A stretch of DNA of 64,000 bases from Eutrophocola salsuginis (GCA_038147195.1 JAYQTB010000004.1:1426001-1490000); one strand, 5' to 3'; counted from the first letter of the stretch, positions 25,962-34,994 are shown. The notes: a model not told the origin generated them from the sequence alone. A program made the numbers and translations.

Positions 25962-26688
25962 CTAGTAGAAAGCGGAAACTGCTGTTGGGACTGTCACTGC
26001 CCAGCCCGAAGATGATGCCTGTTTCCCAGTGCAGGTTCTTGCGGACTCCCAGGTCCACGGTGCCCTGGATCACAGGACCTATGCCCTGCGCATTCTGCCC
26101 GGCATAGAACTCGACACCTGGCTCAAATCCCTGGGAATGGCGATAGCGGGCCTGCACTGCTAGCACGGTTTCGTACTCGTTGACGATATCGTCACCCCAC
26201 TCGTTAACCAGCAGTAGGTTGGCGGCACCACTCCAGCGGCCGAACTCCTTTTCTGCGAGAATACCGACAGTAATTTCCTGGATATCCCTTTCCACTTCGT
26301 TTTCATATTCGAACAACAGCCCCCAGTCGGCAAAGTATTCCCCCTGCTCGGTCAGTTGCCACTTCAACTCGGCCTCGAAAGCCCCGAGATGGAAATTGCC
26401 TTCCCGGTTCTTCGTGCCCTTGACATAGAGCTCCCCGAACCACCTCTCGCCGAAGGAGGTACCGATGGCGAACTGGTGTAATTGCGAAGGATTGTCGATC
26501 CCAACCTGGTCATCCTGGGCAACGGCTCGGTATTCAAACTCATGCTCCAGGGCATCCACATAGGGATGGTAGACCTTGTCGACGACAATGCCGTCTGCCG
26601 AGGCCACCATGGGCAGCAGCAACATCGCGCCCGGCATTGCGGCGCCAATCGACAATTTCACGATAGGTTGTTCAGGCACCGTCTTCAC
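25948..26688 (-). CDS. Putative outer-membrane beta-barrel protein
   Basis: 246 residues. A signal peptide (SIGAAMPGAMLLLPMVASADG) is followed by alternating polar and aromatic strands, and the chain ends LLEYEF, a terminal Phe typical of Bam-inserted barrels. No named family recognised. It overlaps the end of the FTR1 gene by 17 bases and is the last intact gene of the iron operon. It may serve as the outer-membrane component for iron or another metal. Its C-terminus abuts the RND remnant, but the terminal motif looks complete. Confidence 0.7.
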   Translation of the reverse strand: MKTVPEQPIVKLSIGAAMPGAMLLLPMVASADGIVVDKVYHPYVDALEHEFEYRAVAQDDQVGIDNPSQLHQFAIGTSFGERWFGELYVKGTKNREGNFHLGAFEAELKWQLTEQGEYFADWGLLFEYENEVERDIQEITVGILAEKEFGRWSGAANLLLVNEWGDDIVNEYETVLAVQARYRHSQGFEPGVEFYAGQNAQGIGPVIQGTVDLGVRKNLHWETGIIFGLGSDSPNSSFRFLLEYEF

Positions 26689-27502
26689 TTCCTTTACGTG
26701 ATTTCCAGGCCAGCAGGAACAGCGGGCTGAAGGCGATCATGATGGCACTGGCCAGATACAGAACGCACTGCAGGAGTGACGGGTTGGCTTCGTAGCCGAC
26801 CAGGGCATACAGTAGCTGGCCCGTCACAGAATACTCCGGAATCAGGTTCGAGGTATCCCAGAGTTCCGGGGTATAGGGCAGCCAGTCGGCCTGTGTCAGA
26901 AGCAGCACGGCCTGAGAGGCAAGGTTGCCGGCAAACAGCGCCAGCAGCAGCATGGAAACGCGGTAGCTCCAGATGACTGGCAACGCGAGAATCAGGTAAT
27001 ACAAAACGATTCCGCTGCTGATTCCGATACCCGTCGCCATGATAGCGCCAAGCACGACCGACGACACGTTGGCAGGTAGCGCCATAACACCTTGCATGTA
27101 CAGGATGATTTCCGACACTTCGCGAGTAATGCCGAGGGTGACCATAGTGCACAAAAATACCGGCGCCATGCCTGCCAGCATGCGCGTCCGGTGCTCACGG
27201 TTGCCGCTGCTGAACATGAAACAGAACAAGGCGAGCAGCACCAGGGTCAGCACCTGGATAAAGGCGTTGGTTATTTCCAGTCCCACGTAATCGAACCATT
27301 CTGAAACTGCCGGCGTAAAGTTGGCGTACAACCAGGCCCCGGCGATACCGCAGATGCCTGCAGCCGGCAACCACGCGAGAGGAATGACCAGGTGTTCCAT
27401 GCTGTTGCGGGTAAGCAGCCGGGTCAGAACCAGCAATACACTGATCAGCAGCGCCGCTTCCAGGATTTCCTGCAGGACAAGGATAACGGTACTTAGAAAC
27501 AT
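26672..27502 (-). CDS. FTR1 family high-affinity iron permease
   Basis: 276 residues from the ATG at 27502; an upstream ATG at 27529 adds nine residues inside the previous gene. Seven membrane segments. FTR1 permeases carry paired REGLE motifs that pass ferric iron. The second is present as REVSE (Arg127, Glu128, Glu131), while the first reads QEILE (Glu12, Glu15), keeping the acidic residues but losing the arginine. It is encoded directly after a cupredoxin-like protein, the usual partner of bacterial FTR1 systems, under a two-component system. Confidence 0.85.
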   Translation of the reverse strand: MFLSTVILVLQEILEAALLISVLLVLTRLLTRNSMEHLVIPLAWLPAAGICGIAGAWLYANFTPAVSEWFDYVGLEITNAFIQVLTLVLLALFCFMFSSGNREHRTRMLAGMAPVFLCTMVTLGITREVSEIILYMQGVMALPANVSSVVLGAIMATGIGISSGIVLYYLILALPVIWSYRVSMLLLALFAGNLASQAVLLLTQADWLPYTPELWDTSNLIPEYSVTGQLLYALVGYEANPSLLQCVLYLASAIMIAFSPLFLLAWKSRKGSEDGA

Positions 27503-27518
27503 CGCGTGGTCCTGTCGC

Positions 27519-27845
27519 TCATTTCGCAACTACCTTCCCCACTGCCGTCTTGGGAAAGAATTCGCCAAAGAAGGGATACTCACCGGGGTCCAGCGGGCCG
27601 ATGAAGATCACTGTCCTGCTGTTGCCGGGTATGACCTTCTCGCGGTTCAGCTCGTAGCTTTCAAATTCTTCAGGCGTCGGATCGTTGTTGATGATCAGCA
27701 GACGCACTTTCTGGTTCACCGGTATCTCCAGCGTCGCCGGGAAGAACAGATGGTCACGTATTTCCAGTTCCAGCTCGGGGACCGCCGCAAAGCTGTTGCG
27801 GGCAACCATAAAAAGCACAAGCACGGCGATTATTTTAACCTTCAC
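27519..27845 (-). CDS. Periplasmic cupredoxin-like protein of the FTR1 system
   Basis: 108 residues. A signal peptide (MKVKIIAVLVLFMVARNSFAA) and a cupredoxin fold with EEFESYELNREKVIPGNS and PGEYPFFGEF. In relatives encoded with FTR1 the last motif, as I recall it, is FFGEFH with a metal-binding His; here a Phe replaces it, so copper binding may be lost or altered. It probably presents or oxidises iron for the permease. It overlaps the sensor kinase gene by four bases. Confidence 0.8.
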   Translation of the reverse strand: MKVKIIAVLVLFMVARNSFAAVPELELEIRDHLFFPATLEIPVNQKVRLLIINNDPTPEEFESYELNREKVIPGNSRTVIFIGPLDPGEYPFFGEFFPKTAVGKVVAK

Positions 27846-29152
27846 TTGTCTACCTCCGGAAAACTGACGGTAAAGCGGCTCCCCTTGCCAAATAAGGATA
27901 CGCCAACGCTGACATCGGCATGGTGCAGGTGGGCGACATGGCTAACGATCGTCAGGCCGAGTCCGCATCCCGGCGGATCGCCTTTCTGGAGTGATTTATC
28001 GCTGTGGTAGAAGCGCTCGAAGATACGCTCACGCTCGGTTTCGGTAATACCGGGGCCGTCATCCTCCACATCCAGCAGGATACGGACACCCTGCCTGTAT
28101 ACCCTGACCAGGATATTGCCTCCAGCCGGCGTGTACTTGCTGGCATTACTGAGCAGGTTGGACACCAGCGTTTCGAGAGCGAAGACATCTCCGGTGATCA
28201 TGCAGTGCTCCCCTTCCAGGGCCAGATGCTGTTGCCGCGACTCCACCAGGGAATACTGGCGTGCAATGACCTCCTCACACACTTGGTAGAGATCCACCTC
28301 CTGGCAGTTTTCTGAGAACTTGTCGGGATTCATTCGATAGAGCGTCAGGAGCTGCTCCACCAGGTGCTGCATGCGCTCGACACCCTGCTGGAGCTGTTGC
28401 CAGGTGTCACTGCCGGTGTCGACTTCAACGGACAGGTTATGCAACTGCACCTTGAGCGCACTGATGGGCGTGCGCAGTTCATGTGCCGCATCCGCAGAAA
28501 AACGTTTTTCACGCTCTACCGCCCGGTTCAGCCGAACCATGAAGCCGTCGACCGACTGGACGACCTGCGCCAGCTCCCGGCGCGTGTTCTGCGCCTGTAC
28601 GGGGCTGAGATCGTTGACATGCTTGTTCTTCAATTCCTTGGACAGCGCGGCCAGGGGCTTAAGCCCGTGGCTGACGATGATCCATATGAGCAGGCCGATC
28701 AGGGGAATGCTCAGCAGGATCGGCAGGATGGATTCCAGTACTACGTTTTCCGCGAGTACGTAACGCAGGTCGGTGCGCTCTGCCACAATCACCCAGCGCC
28801 CGCTCATGGTTTCATGGCGCGTGTAGGTTCGCCAGCGGTAGCCGTCGAAGTTGCTGAAATCGAAGCCATTGTCGAATACAGTAATTGGTTCAAGCGGTGC
28901 ATGGTAGGAATGCGCCATGAGCTTGTCATGATCCCAGACCTGGAAGGCCAGGTTGTTGCCCAGGCGCAGTTCCTCGTGGGTATCGGCCAGGTCGAGACGA
29001 CCAACCAGACGGGCAAAGTCCAGCAGCTTGTTGTCGAACAGCTGGTCCGCCTCTACCATGCTGGTCTGGTAACCGCGCAGGGCGGCTACGAAGTTGAACA
29101 GTGTGAGGGTGGCCAGAATACCAGCTACCAGGAAAAGGCGAATGGAACTCAA
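27842..29152 (-). CDS. Sensor histidine kinase (QseC/PmrB-like)
   Basis: 436 residues: one N-terminal membrane helix (about 7-25), a periplasmic domain of roughly 110 residues, a second helix (about 141-162), a HAMP linker, the dimerisation helix with the phospho-acceptor His224 in FSADAAHELRTPIS, and a C-terminal ATPase (DVEDDGPGI, GCGLGLTIV). It overlaps its response regulator gene by four bases. The neighbouring iron genes suggest it senses iron or another metal. Confidence 0.93.
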   Translation of the reverse strand: MSSIRLFLVAGILATLTLFNFVAALRGYQTSMVEADQLFDNKLLDFARLVGRLDLADTHEELRLGNNLAFQVWDHDKLMAHSYHAPLEPITVFDNGFDFSNFDGYRWRTYTRHETMSGRWVIVAERTDLRYVLAENVVLESILPILLSIPLIGLLIWIIVSHGLKPLAALSKELKNKHVNDLSPVQAQNTRRELAQVVQSVDGFMVRLNRAVEREKRFSADAAHELRTPISALKVQLHNLSVEVDTGSDTWQQLQQGVERMQHLVEQLLTLYRMNPDKFSENCQEVDLYQVCEEVIARQYSLVESRQQHLALEGEHCMITGDVFALETLVSNLLSNASKYTPAGGNILVRVYRQGVRILLDVEDDGPGITETERERIFERFYHSDKSLQKGDPPGCGLGLTIVSHVAHLHHADVSVGVSLFGKGSRFTVSFPEVDK

Positions 29153-29817
29153 GCCCCCCGCTCCTGGTTAATCTTGTAACCGACGCCACGGATGGTCTTG
29201 ATGAAATCGTTGCCGAGCTTCTTGCGCAGGCGATGAATATGTACTTCAACGGCATTGCTGGATATTTCCTCGCCCCAGGAATACAGGCGCGTTTCCAGCA
29301 CGCTGCGCGTCTGCACGCGACCGGCGTTTTCCATTAGGCTTTTCAGGAGCATGTATTCGCGGCGCGCCAATTCAACCGACTGGCCATCCACCGCTACGCT
29401 CTGCCCCACGGTATCGAGACAGACGTTGCCGATGCTGATGTCATTGCTCTTTACCGAGGAGATGCGTCGTTCCAGTACACGTAACCTGGCCAACAGTTCG
29501 GTCATTTCAAAGGGTTTAACGAGGTAGTCATCCGCGCCACCGTCGAGACCCGCCACCTTGTCATCGACGCCATCGCGTGCAGTCAGCATGAGGACAGGCA
29601 GTTCCTGGTTCTTCGCGCGGACTTTTTTCAGCACGGTAATGCCGTCAACGTCCGGCAGACCTATATCGAGCACGACGATATCCGGCTTGTCATATTCGAT
29701 GACATGCAGCGCCGATTCACCGGTCCCGACATGATTGACGACATAACCCTGCTTGCCAAGAGCCTTTTGCAGGCCCCTGGCTAGCGGCTGATCGTCTTCT
29801 ACAAGAAGGATTTGCAT
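29149..29817 (-). CDS. OmpR-family response regulator (QseB/PmrA-like)
   Basis: 222 residues. The receiver domain has Asp8-Asp9, phospho-acceptor Asp51 in VVLDIGLPDVDG and Lys101. The C-terminal winged helix ends with VHIHRLRKKLG and TIRGVGYKI. It heads the kinase, cupredoxin, FTR1 and outer-membrane protein operon and so probably controls it. The 110-base upstream region is AT-rich with several TAGTAC/GTACT-like elements but no clear Fur or PmrA box. Confidence 0.95.
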   Translation of the reverse strand: MQILLVEDDQPLARGLQKALGKQGYVVNHVGTGESALHVIEYDKPDIVVLDIGLPDVDGITVLKKVRAKNQELPVLMLTARDGVDDKVAGLDGGADDYLVKPFEMTELLARLRVLERRISSVKSNDISIGNVCLDTVGQSVAVDGQSVELARREYMLLKSLMENAGRVQTRSVLETRLYSWGEEISSNAVEVHIHRLRKKLGNDFIKTIRGVGYKINQERGA

Positions 29818-29925
29818 GGCCGGATTTTACTCCATGATCATCTGGCCAGTATTGGGCTTCGTCTATCCTGACCCCGTTAGGCTGTACTATCGATTATTTA
29901 TATGTACTTATTTTAGTACTTGCCG

Positions 29926-30564
29926 TTATTTACCGTCGATTTCAGCCAGGGCGTTGAAAATCTCCTGCTGCCGGCCTTCATCGGCCAGCTGCCGGTTTGG
30001 CCTCGGCGGTGCCATCTGGGCCTTGTGCAGATACTGGCGGGCCTCATCGTAGCGTTTTTCGGTTATCAGGTAGCTGCCATAGAAATAGTTGCTGTCGATA
30101 CCGTTGGGGTTTAGAGCCAGGGCCTTCTGCAAAAGTTCCTCGGCCTTGTCGTCATCACCAAAGCCAACGGGCCAGCCCGGCACGCTGTAGTAGAGGGTAC
30201 CCAGGCTGGTATACGCGGAACCTTCCAGGGCATGATCGTTGAGGGTCATGGCCTTTTCCAGGTCGGCTTTTGATTCCTTGGCCAGTGACAGGGCACCGAG
30301 CCCTGACTTGGCGCCGGCATAAGTGGACTTGATGATACCACTCCAGATCCAGCTTTCAGCAGAATTCGGGTACATGGCTGTGACCTGTTTGGCCTCTTCC
30401 ACCAGGTGATCGAATTCGGTGAGCTGGATCTTGCCCTCTAGCTGGTAATTTACCTCTGCCCAGCGCTGTTGTAGATGTGCGATGTCACCGCCAAGATCGG
30501 CGCGCGCCTGTGAAGCAAAGGCTGCCACAAATAAAGTTACAGCGAGTTTGTGTTTACCTTTCAT
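29926..30564 (-). CDS. Periplasmic TPR-like protein
   Basis: 212 residues from the ATG at 30564, which has AAGGAG six bases upstream. A cleavable signal peptide (MKGKHKLAVTLFVAAFASQARA) is followed by helical repeats resembling tetratricopeptides (SAESWIWSGIIKSTYAGAKSG, LEGSAYTSLGTLYYS, PNGIDSNYFYGSYLI). It is likely a scaffold; partner unknown. It lies 19 bases after the SDR gene and may be the last gene of the putative lipid-metabolite operon. Confidence 0.75.
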   Translation of the reverse strand: MKGKHKLAVTLFVAAFASQARADLGGDIAHLQQRWAEVNYQLEGKIQLTEFDHLVEEAKQVTAMYPNSAESWIWSGIIKSTYAGAKSGLGALSLAKESKADLEKAMTLNDHALEGSAYTSLGTLYYSVPGWPVGFGDDDKAEELLQKALALNPNGIDSNYFYGSYLITEKRYDEARQYLHKAQMAPPRPNRQLADEGRQQEIFNALAEIDGK

Positions 30565-30583
30565 AACGTTCTCCTTTATCTTC

Positions 30584-31384
30584 TTAGGAACTGGCAAATT
30601 GCTTGATTAGCCCTAAATTCTTCACCAGGGCCTTGTGCACGACGGTGGGCAACAGTGCATTGATGCGCACGAACAGTTTTTCCGGCCAGCCCAGGTAGCT
30701 GAGCGTCTTGCCGTTGACCAGCTGTTTCACGATCTGCTGGGCCACGTAATCTGGAGTATCCATCTTGTTGCCAAGCTGCTTGTTCATGGCATTGACGCGG
30801 TCGGTGTTCAGGGCAGTCGCCGTCGCCCTCGGTGCGATGTACGACACACGAATGCCGGTATCGGCAAGCTCGCGCCCGAGTGATTCACTGAACGACTTGA
30901 TGCCGGCCTTGCTCGCGCAGTACGTGACGAACCCGGGATGCCCTATGCTGGCGAAGATGGAACCCACGTTAAGGATAGTCGCCTCATCCCTTTCCTTGAG
31001 TTGCGGCAGGAATTCTCGGCTCAGCAGCATCGGCGCCAGCAGATTGATGGCGATGGTGCGTTCGATAACCTCGGGTGCCTGATCCTCGTACAGTTTAAAA
31101 TCCAAAATACCGGCCAGATTGATCAGGACATCGATTCCGCCCAGGGCTTCGCAGGTGGTCGCCAGGCGTTTACGATCTGCCGGCAGTGACAGGTTGGCCA
31201 CTTCGGTAACGATGGCCCCGCTACTGCCGGTAGCTTTCAATTCGACTGCCAGCTTTTCCAGGGGGCCTGGCTGGTGACTACACAGCACCAGGTCAGCACC
31301 GGATGCAGCGAGTTTGGCGCTCAGTGCCGAACCGATACCACCATCGGCGCCGGTCAGTAGAATGCGTTTGCCCTTGATATTCAT
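30584..31384 (-). CDS. Short-chain dehydrogenase of the putative lipid-metabolite operon
   Basis: 266 residues from the ATG at 31384 (31390 is the alternative). TGADGGIG lies at 11-18, a Ser in NVGSIFAS and the YCASK catalytic motif follow. The tail is longer and more basic than in typical SDRs and contains a membrane-associating type stretch (LSYLGWPEKLFVRINALLPTVV), as in fatty-acyl or steroid reductases. It starts 10 bases after the diiron-oxidase gene. Likely reduces or oxidises a lipid carbonyl. Confidence 0.85.
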   Translation of the reverse strand: MNIKGKRILLTGADGGIGSALSAKLAASGADLVLCSHQPGPLEKLAVELKATGSSGAIVTEVANLSLPADRKRLATTCEALGGIDVLINLAGILDFKLYEDQAPEVIERTIAINLLAPMLLSREFLPQLKERDEATILNVGSIFASIGHPGFVTYCASKAGIKSFSESLGRELADTGIRVSYIAPRATATALNTDRVNAMNKQLGNKMDTPDYVAQQIVKQLVNGKTLSYLGWPEKLFVRINALLPTVVHKALVKNLGLIKQFASS

Positions 31385-31394
31385 GCCCATGTCC

Positions 31395-32090
31395 TCAGGC
31401 GGCGCCTACAATTTTGTTGATTGTTAGTTTCGGGATGCCGTGGTTAGCGGACAGATTGCGGAAGATGTCGCCATACAGCTTGTAGAACACTCTGGCCGCA
31501 TGAATGATGAGCATCTGCTGTTTCGGGTCTGTGATCCTATTCATCAGGCCCTCGAAAAAGATGATGTGATCCTGGTCCAGCGCACCATGGGAATAGAGAT
31601 AGCTGAACGCATTCTTTGGCAGTTCCAGTTTGGAACGAATGACATCGGCCGCCTGCGAGGCGATGCTGATACTGGTGCCTTCGAGCACATTCACCATACC
31701 AAAGAAACCCACTGGATTAACGCGATTCACCATGTCCCAGGCATAGGACACCATCAGCTCTGTGCTAAGGTGGGGCGCCGATCGCCTTACCGCTTCCTTG
31801 TCATAGCCGCAGTTGCCGATGTCGTTGAGTATCCATTCCTGGTGGCCGAGTTCTTCCTCGATATATTCGGCCACGGCCTCACGCAGCCATTCCATTTCTG
31901 CGGGCAACCGGGATCCGACGGCCATCAGCAAGGGCACGGTGTGCTTGACGTGATGATAGGCCTGAACAAGAAAGCCGACATAGTCGTCCAGCGTAATGTC
32001 ACCCTCGAAACAGCGACTAATGATCGGCGCACCTAAAAGTTCGCGCCGTTGCTGTTCGGTGTCTGCGGTCAGTTGCTGGTAAAAACTCAT
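31395..32090 (-). CDS. Haem-oxygenase-like diiron oxidase (TenA/HDO family)
   Basis: 231 residues, all helical. Candidate metal ligands form the HDO pattern: EEELGHQEW (Glu79-Glu80, His83), Glu137 in VLEGTS, and His168 with Asp174-His175 in SHGALDQDH. The cysteine of thiamin-salvage TenA enzymes is not evident, while the carboxylate/His set fits the haem-oxygenase-like diiron oxidases such as UndA, which oxidise fatty acids or amino acids. It overlaps the adenylating ligase gene by four bases, strongly implying a shared substrate. Confidence 0.8.
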   Translation of the reverse strand: MSFYQQLTADTEQQRRELLGAPIISRCFEGDITLDDYVGFLVQAYHHVKHTVPLLMAVGSRLPAEMEWLREAVAEYIEEELGHQEWILNDIGNCGYDKEAVRRSAPHLSTELMVSYAWDMVNRVNPVGFFGMVNVLEGTSISIASQAADVIRSKLELPKNAFSYLYSHGALDQDHIIFFEGLMNRITDPKQQMLIIHAARVFYKLYGDIFRNLSANHGIPKLTINKIVGAA

Positions 32091-33604
32091 AGTATTTGTT
32101 CCTTTTCCAGGGTCGGGCCAGGCAGGTCCTGGTCCGCGTAAAGTGAGTCGATTTCGTTGGCGAATTTGAGGGCAATGTCATGCCGGCGGGGCCGTCCGTT
32201 GCTGGTCAGCATACCCGGCAGACCGGCCAGAGGCTGTTCAAGCCTGTGCCAGGCCCTGATGCGGGCATAGTCTGGTAATTCCGTATTGACCCGGTCGACC
32301 CAATCCTGAATCACGTTATTTTCGATATCAGGATTGCGGCTGCTGATCAGTGCCACGCAATGCGGCATGGCATCGCCGAAAACGACGGCTTCCTGCAGCA
32401 GAGGATTGGCCAGCAGTTCGCTTTCCGGCCATTCAGGAGAAATATTGCGCCCGTAACTGGAGATCAGGATGTTTTTGCGTCGTCCCAAAAGGTGAACGTA
32501 TCCGTCGCGGTCGCAGTAACCCAGGTCGCCGGTATGAATCGCCGGGGAATACCAGCTTTCCGGCTGGTTCAGGTAACCCAGCATGGCATTGCCACGCACG
32601 ACGAGCTCACTACCTTTCTCTTCGACCAACAGGTGCGGCAGCGGTTTACCGCAGGTACCGGGCTGGTTGGCGACAGGCGTGTTCAGGCTTACCACCGAGG
32701 CACACTCGGACAGGCCGTATCCTTCGTAAACGGGCAGACCAAGCGACCAGGCTTCACGCAAAAGGTTGACGCCGACCTTGCTGCCACCGACAGCGATGAA
32801 ACGCAGGCTGCCGGGCGGCTGCCAGCCGCTCTTCACGGCGCCAACAATCAGTTTGAGCAATTCGGGAATGAGGATCAGGGTTTGCGGTTCCACCATACTG
32901 ATCGTGGCAAGCAACTGTTGCGGCTGTACAAGCCTGCTACCTTGGTAACCCATGGATGCCAGAGTCGGAATCATCACTTCGCCGCCGGCCAGCAGGGGCG
33001 CGTAAACGCCAGCCACGTTTTCCAGCAGCGTGCTCAGCGGCAACAGGCACAAGTGACGGGCCGCCTTGACACCTACCGCATCTTTAAGCGCTTCGGCCTG
33101 CAGCAGCAACTGCTGGTTGCCCAAACAAACGCCCTTGGCATCTCCCGTTGATCCGGATGTAAAGGTGATCTTGCCGGTGCCCTCTGGCAGAGCCGGGACA
33201 TTGCCGCCTGTGTTGTCGATGCGGCATAACTGCAAACCCAACTTATCGTCCTGCACCGCCATCTGGTCCTGGATGAGCGCGTGCAGTTCTTGCGTGTTGT
33301 CAGTCAGCAGCCAAGCGGCATTACAACTGGTCAGCGTGGCGCGGATCTGCGTAGGTGAAAAAAAAGTGGGTAGCGGCACCAGGCAGATATTTCTGCGCTG
33401 GCAAACCAGGTCCGCCACTACCCAGGCAGGGCTGTTCTCGGCATAAAGGGCAATCAGCGAAACCTGTTCATTTTCCAGCAGCCTGTCCATGGCGCTACCC
33501 AATTCGATGACGTCATTCAACTTGTATGCGCGGTCCTGTGTCCGCAGGATAACCGCGTCACCTGGTAACAATTCTTCCAGTTGCGTCAGAAGGTCAGGTC
33601 GCAT
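32087..33604 (-). CDS. AMP-dependent acyl-adenylating enzyme
   Basis: 505 residues from the ATG at 33604, one base after the stop of the upstream gene; the open frame to 33805 is not supported. The ATP-binding loop TSGSTGDAKG lies at 149-158, with GYGLSE, then HTGDLGYCDRDGYVHLLGRRKNI in the C-terminal hinge. The family makes acyl-AMP and then acyl-CoA or another acyl ester. The A3-type sequences suggest a medium to long acyl chain. Between a thermostable-hemolysin-like gene and a diiron oxidase. Confidence 0.88.
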   Translation of the reverse strand: MRPDLLTQLEELLPGDAVILRTQDRAYKLNDVIELGSAMDRLLENEQVSLIALYAENSPAWVVADLVCQRRNICLVPLPTFFSPTQIRATLTSCNAAWLLTDNTQELHALIQDQMAVQDDKLGLQLCRIDNTGGNVPALPEGTGKITFTSGSTGDAKGVCLGNQQLLLQAEALKDAVGVKAARHLCLLPLSTLLENVAGVYAPLLAGGEVMIPTLASMGYQGSRLVQPQQLLATISMVEPQTLILIPELLKLIVGAVKSGWQPPGSLRFIAVGGSKVGVNLLREAWSLGLPVYEGYGLSECASVVSLNTPVANQPGTCGKPLPHLLVEEKGSELVVRGNAMLGYLNQPESWYSPAIHTGDLGYCDRDGYVHLLGRRKNILISSYGRNISPEWPESELLANPLLQEAVVFGDAMPHCVALISSRNPDIENNVIQDWVDRVNTELPDYARIRAWHRLEQPLAGLPGMLTSNGRPRRHDIALKFANEIDSLYADQDLPGPTLEKEQIL

Positions 33605-33605
33605 G

Positions 33606-34325
33606 TCAGGCCCTGCTGTATTCCTTTGCCAGCTTGCGAATACACCGGCGATACATAACCATGGCTTTGCGGAACAGGGGACGACGACGGGCGATCTCCA
33701 TGGCGCCATCCAGGCTGCCGGCATAGACGCACGGCTGGGTGCGGTAATAATTGCCCCATTCACCAGCCGCGCCATTCGGCAGACGGTCGACGGACGCATC
33801 GGCAAGTTTCACCATGGGAAAACCCAGCTTGTTGAGATTGTTGGCGAGGGTCTTGGTGGCGGTGAAGGTAATCCACTTGTAACCGGCTTCGTGCAGCATG
33901 GAGGTGGCGATCAGGAAAACGAACTGGCTCGGCCCCTTGCGGCCGGCCACCAAGTTTCCGATTTCGATGATCTGGCGGCGGGCAACTTCTTCACCGGTTG
34001 TGTCAGATAGCAATTTCTCGATGGGATCATCCAAGTATTGCTCCAAGAACAATCCCGAAGCCGCGGCGCGTCGCAGGCCGATGACGCCTGAGAAACAATT
34101 CAAGCAGCGCATGGACAACAGGTCCGGCATGAACTCATGAATTTCAGCACCGTAATCCTTAGAGAAACGGGTGGCGACAAATTTCTCGACACTGTCGCGG
34201 TCGGCTTCATCCTTGCCATGCAGAGTAAAGACCGGGGATGGAGACAAAACTCGGCTGAGGAGCGCTTCTCTTGCGGTGTCCTTATCATTGTCTTGAAAGT
34301 GTATGCTGATGTCCCGTGTGACCAT
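33606..34325 (-). CDS. Thermostable-hemolysin family protein (GNAT/LuxI-like fold)
   Basis: 239 residues matching the family named after Vibrio thermostable hemolysin. Key stretches are ASGLFLEQYLDDPIEKLLS (89-107), RRQIIEIGNLVAG (116-128) and the helix-strand region SMLHEAGYKWITFTATKTLAN. The pattern resembles acyltransferases of the GNAT/autoinducer-synthase type, so a role as acyl transferase rather than a toxin is plausible. No signal peptide. First gene of a tight four-gene operon. Confidence 0.75.
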   Translation of the reverse strand: MVTRDISIHFQDNDKDTAREALLSRVLSPSPVFTLHGKDEADRDSVEKFVATRFSKDYGAEIHEFMPDLLSMRCLNCFSGVIGLRRAAASGLFLEQYLDDPIEKLLSDTTGEEVARRQIIEIGNLVAGRKGPSQFVFLIATSMLHEAGYKWITFTATKTLANNLNKLGFPMVKLADASVDRLPNGAAGEWGNYYRTQPCVYAGSLDGAMEIARRRPLFRKAMVMYRRCIRKLAKEYSRA

Positions 34326-34590
34326 AATCTACTGCTGAATATGATTCGATGCCGCGCAGATTAGCAGGGCAATCTTAAGGAATTCTTACAGTGGAAAAAT
34401 ATCTGCAGCCCAGTGATTCCGGGTGATTGCGAGGGACAATGCGGATGAAATGTGAAATTCCTTACCAGCTAGTGACAAGCCTTGCCAATGTGATAACCTG
34501 TTGCAGTTTCATCGGCTCTGCCCAAATTTCTTCTTTTAAAACATAATGTTATGAAAGAAGCCCGCGGGCCTGTTTTGGGGAAGACAAACC

Positions 34591-34986
34591 ATGTCCATCA
34601 AATCCTTGTTACCCGTTTGCGCCCTGGCTTTCTTGTTTGCTGGTAGTCAGTCGGCCATCGCCCATCACGCCTTCACCGCACAATATGACGCAGAAGCCCG
34701 GATCGAACTGACTGGCGTTATCGTCAAGGTGGAATGGCTCAATCCGCATGCCTACTTTTACATCGACGTTGAAGACGAGGAAACCGGTGAGGTCACCACC
34801 TGGGCCTGTGAACTCGGCTCACCCGTATCCATGCAGCGCCAGGGGTGGACCCGCGAGGACCTGGTGCTGGGAGAGATCCTGATCGTGGAAGGAGCGCTGG
34901 CCCGTGATGGAAGCACTTCCATGAACGCCAGTCGCGTGGTGATGGAAAGCACCGGCAAACGCCTGTTCTCAAGACAACAAGATTGA
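34591..34986 (+). CDS. DUF6152 family secreted protein
   Basis: 131 residues. A signal peptide (SLLPVCALAFLFAGSQSAIA) is followed by the family motif AHHAFTAQYD, then WLNPHAYFYIDV and SMQRQGWTRED. It is a small periplasmic OB-like beta protein of unknown function. The gene eight bases downstream belongs with it: in the protein at 61074-62174 the two regions are fused in one chain. Confidence 0.85.
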   Translation: MSIKSLLPVCALAFLFAGSQSAIAHHAFTAQYDAEARIELTGVIVKVEWLNPHAYFYIDVEDEETGEVTTWACELGSPVSMQRQGWTREDLVLGEILIVEGALARDGSTSMNASRVVMESTGKRLFSRQQD

Positions 34987-34994
34987 CCAGATAA

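Noticed and set aside
33605..33805. 67-residue N-terminal extension of the acyl-adenylating enzyme
   Set aside because: It overlaps the hemolysin-like gene in another frame and does not resemble the ligase family; the ATG at 33604 is coupled to the upstream stop.
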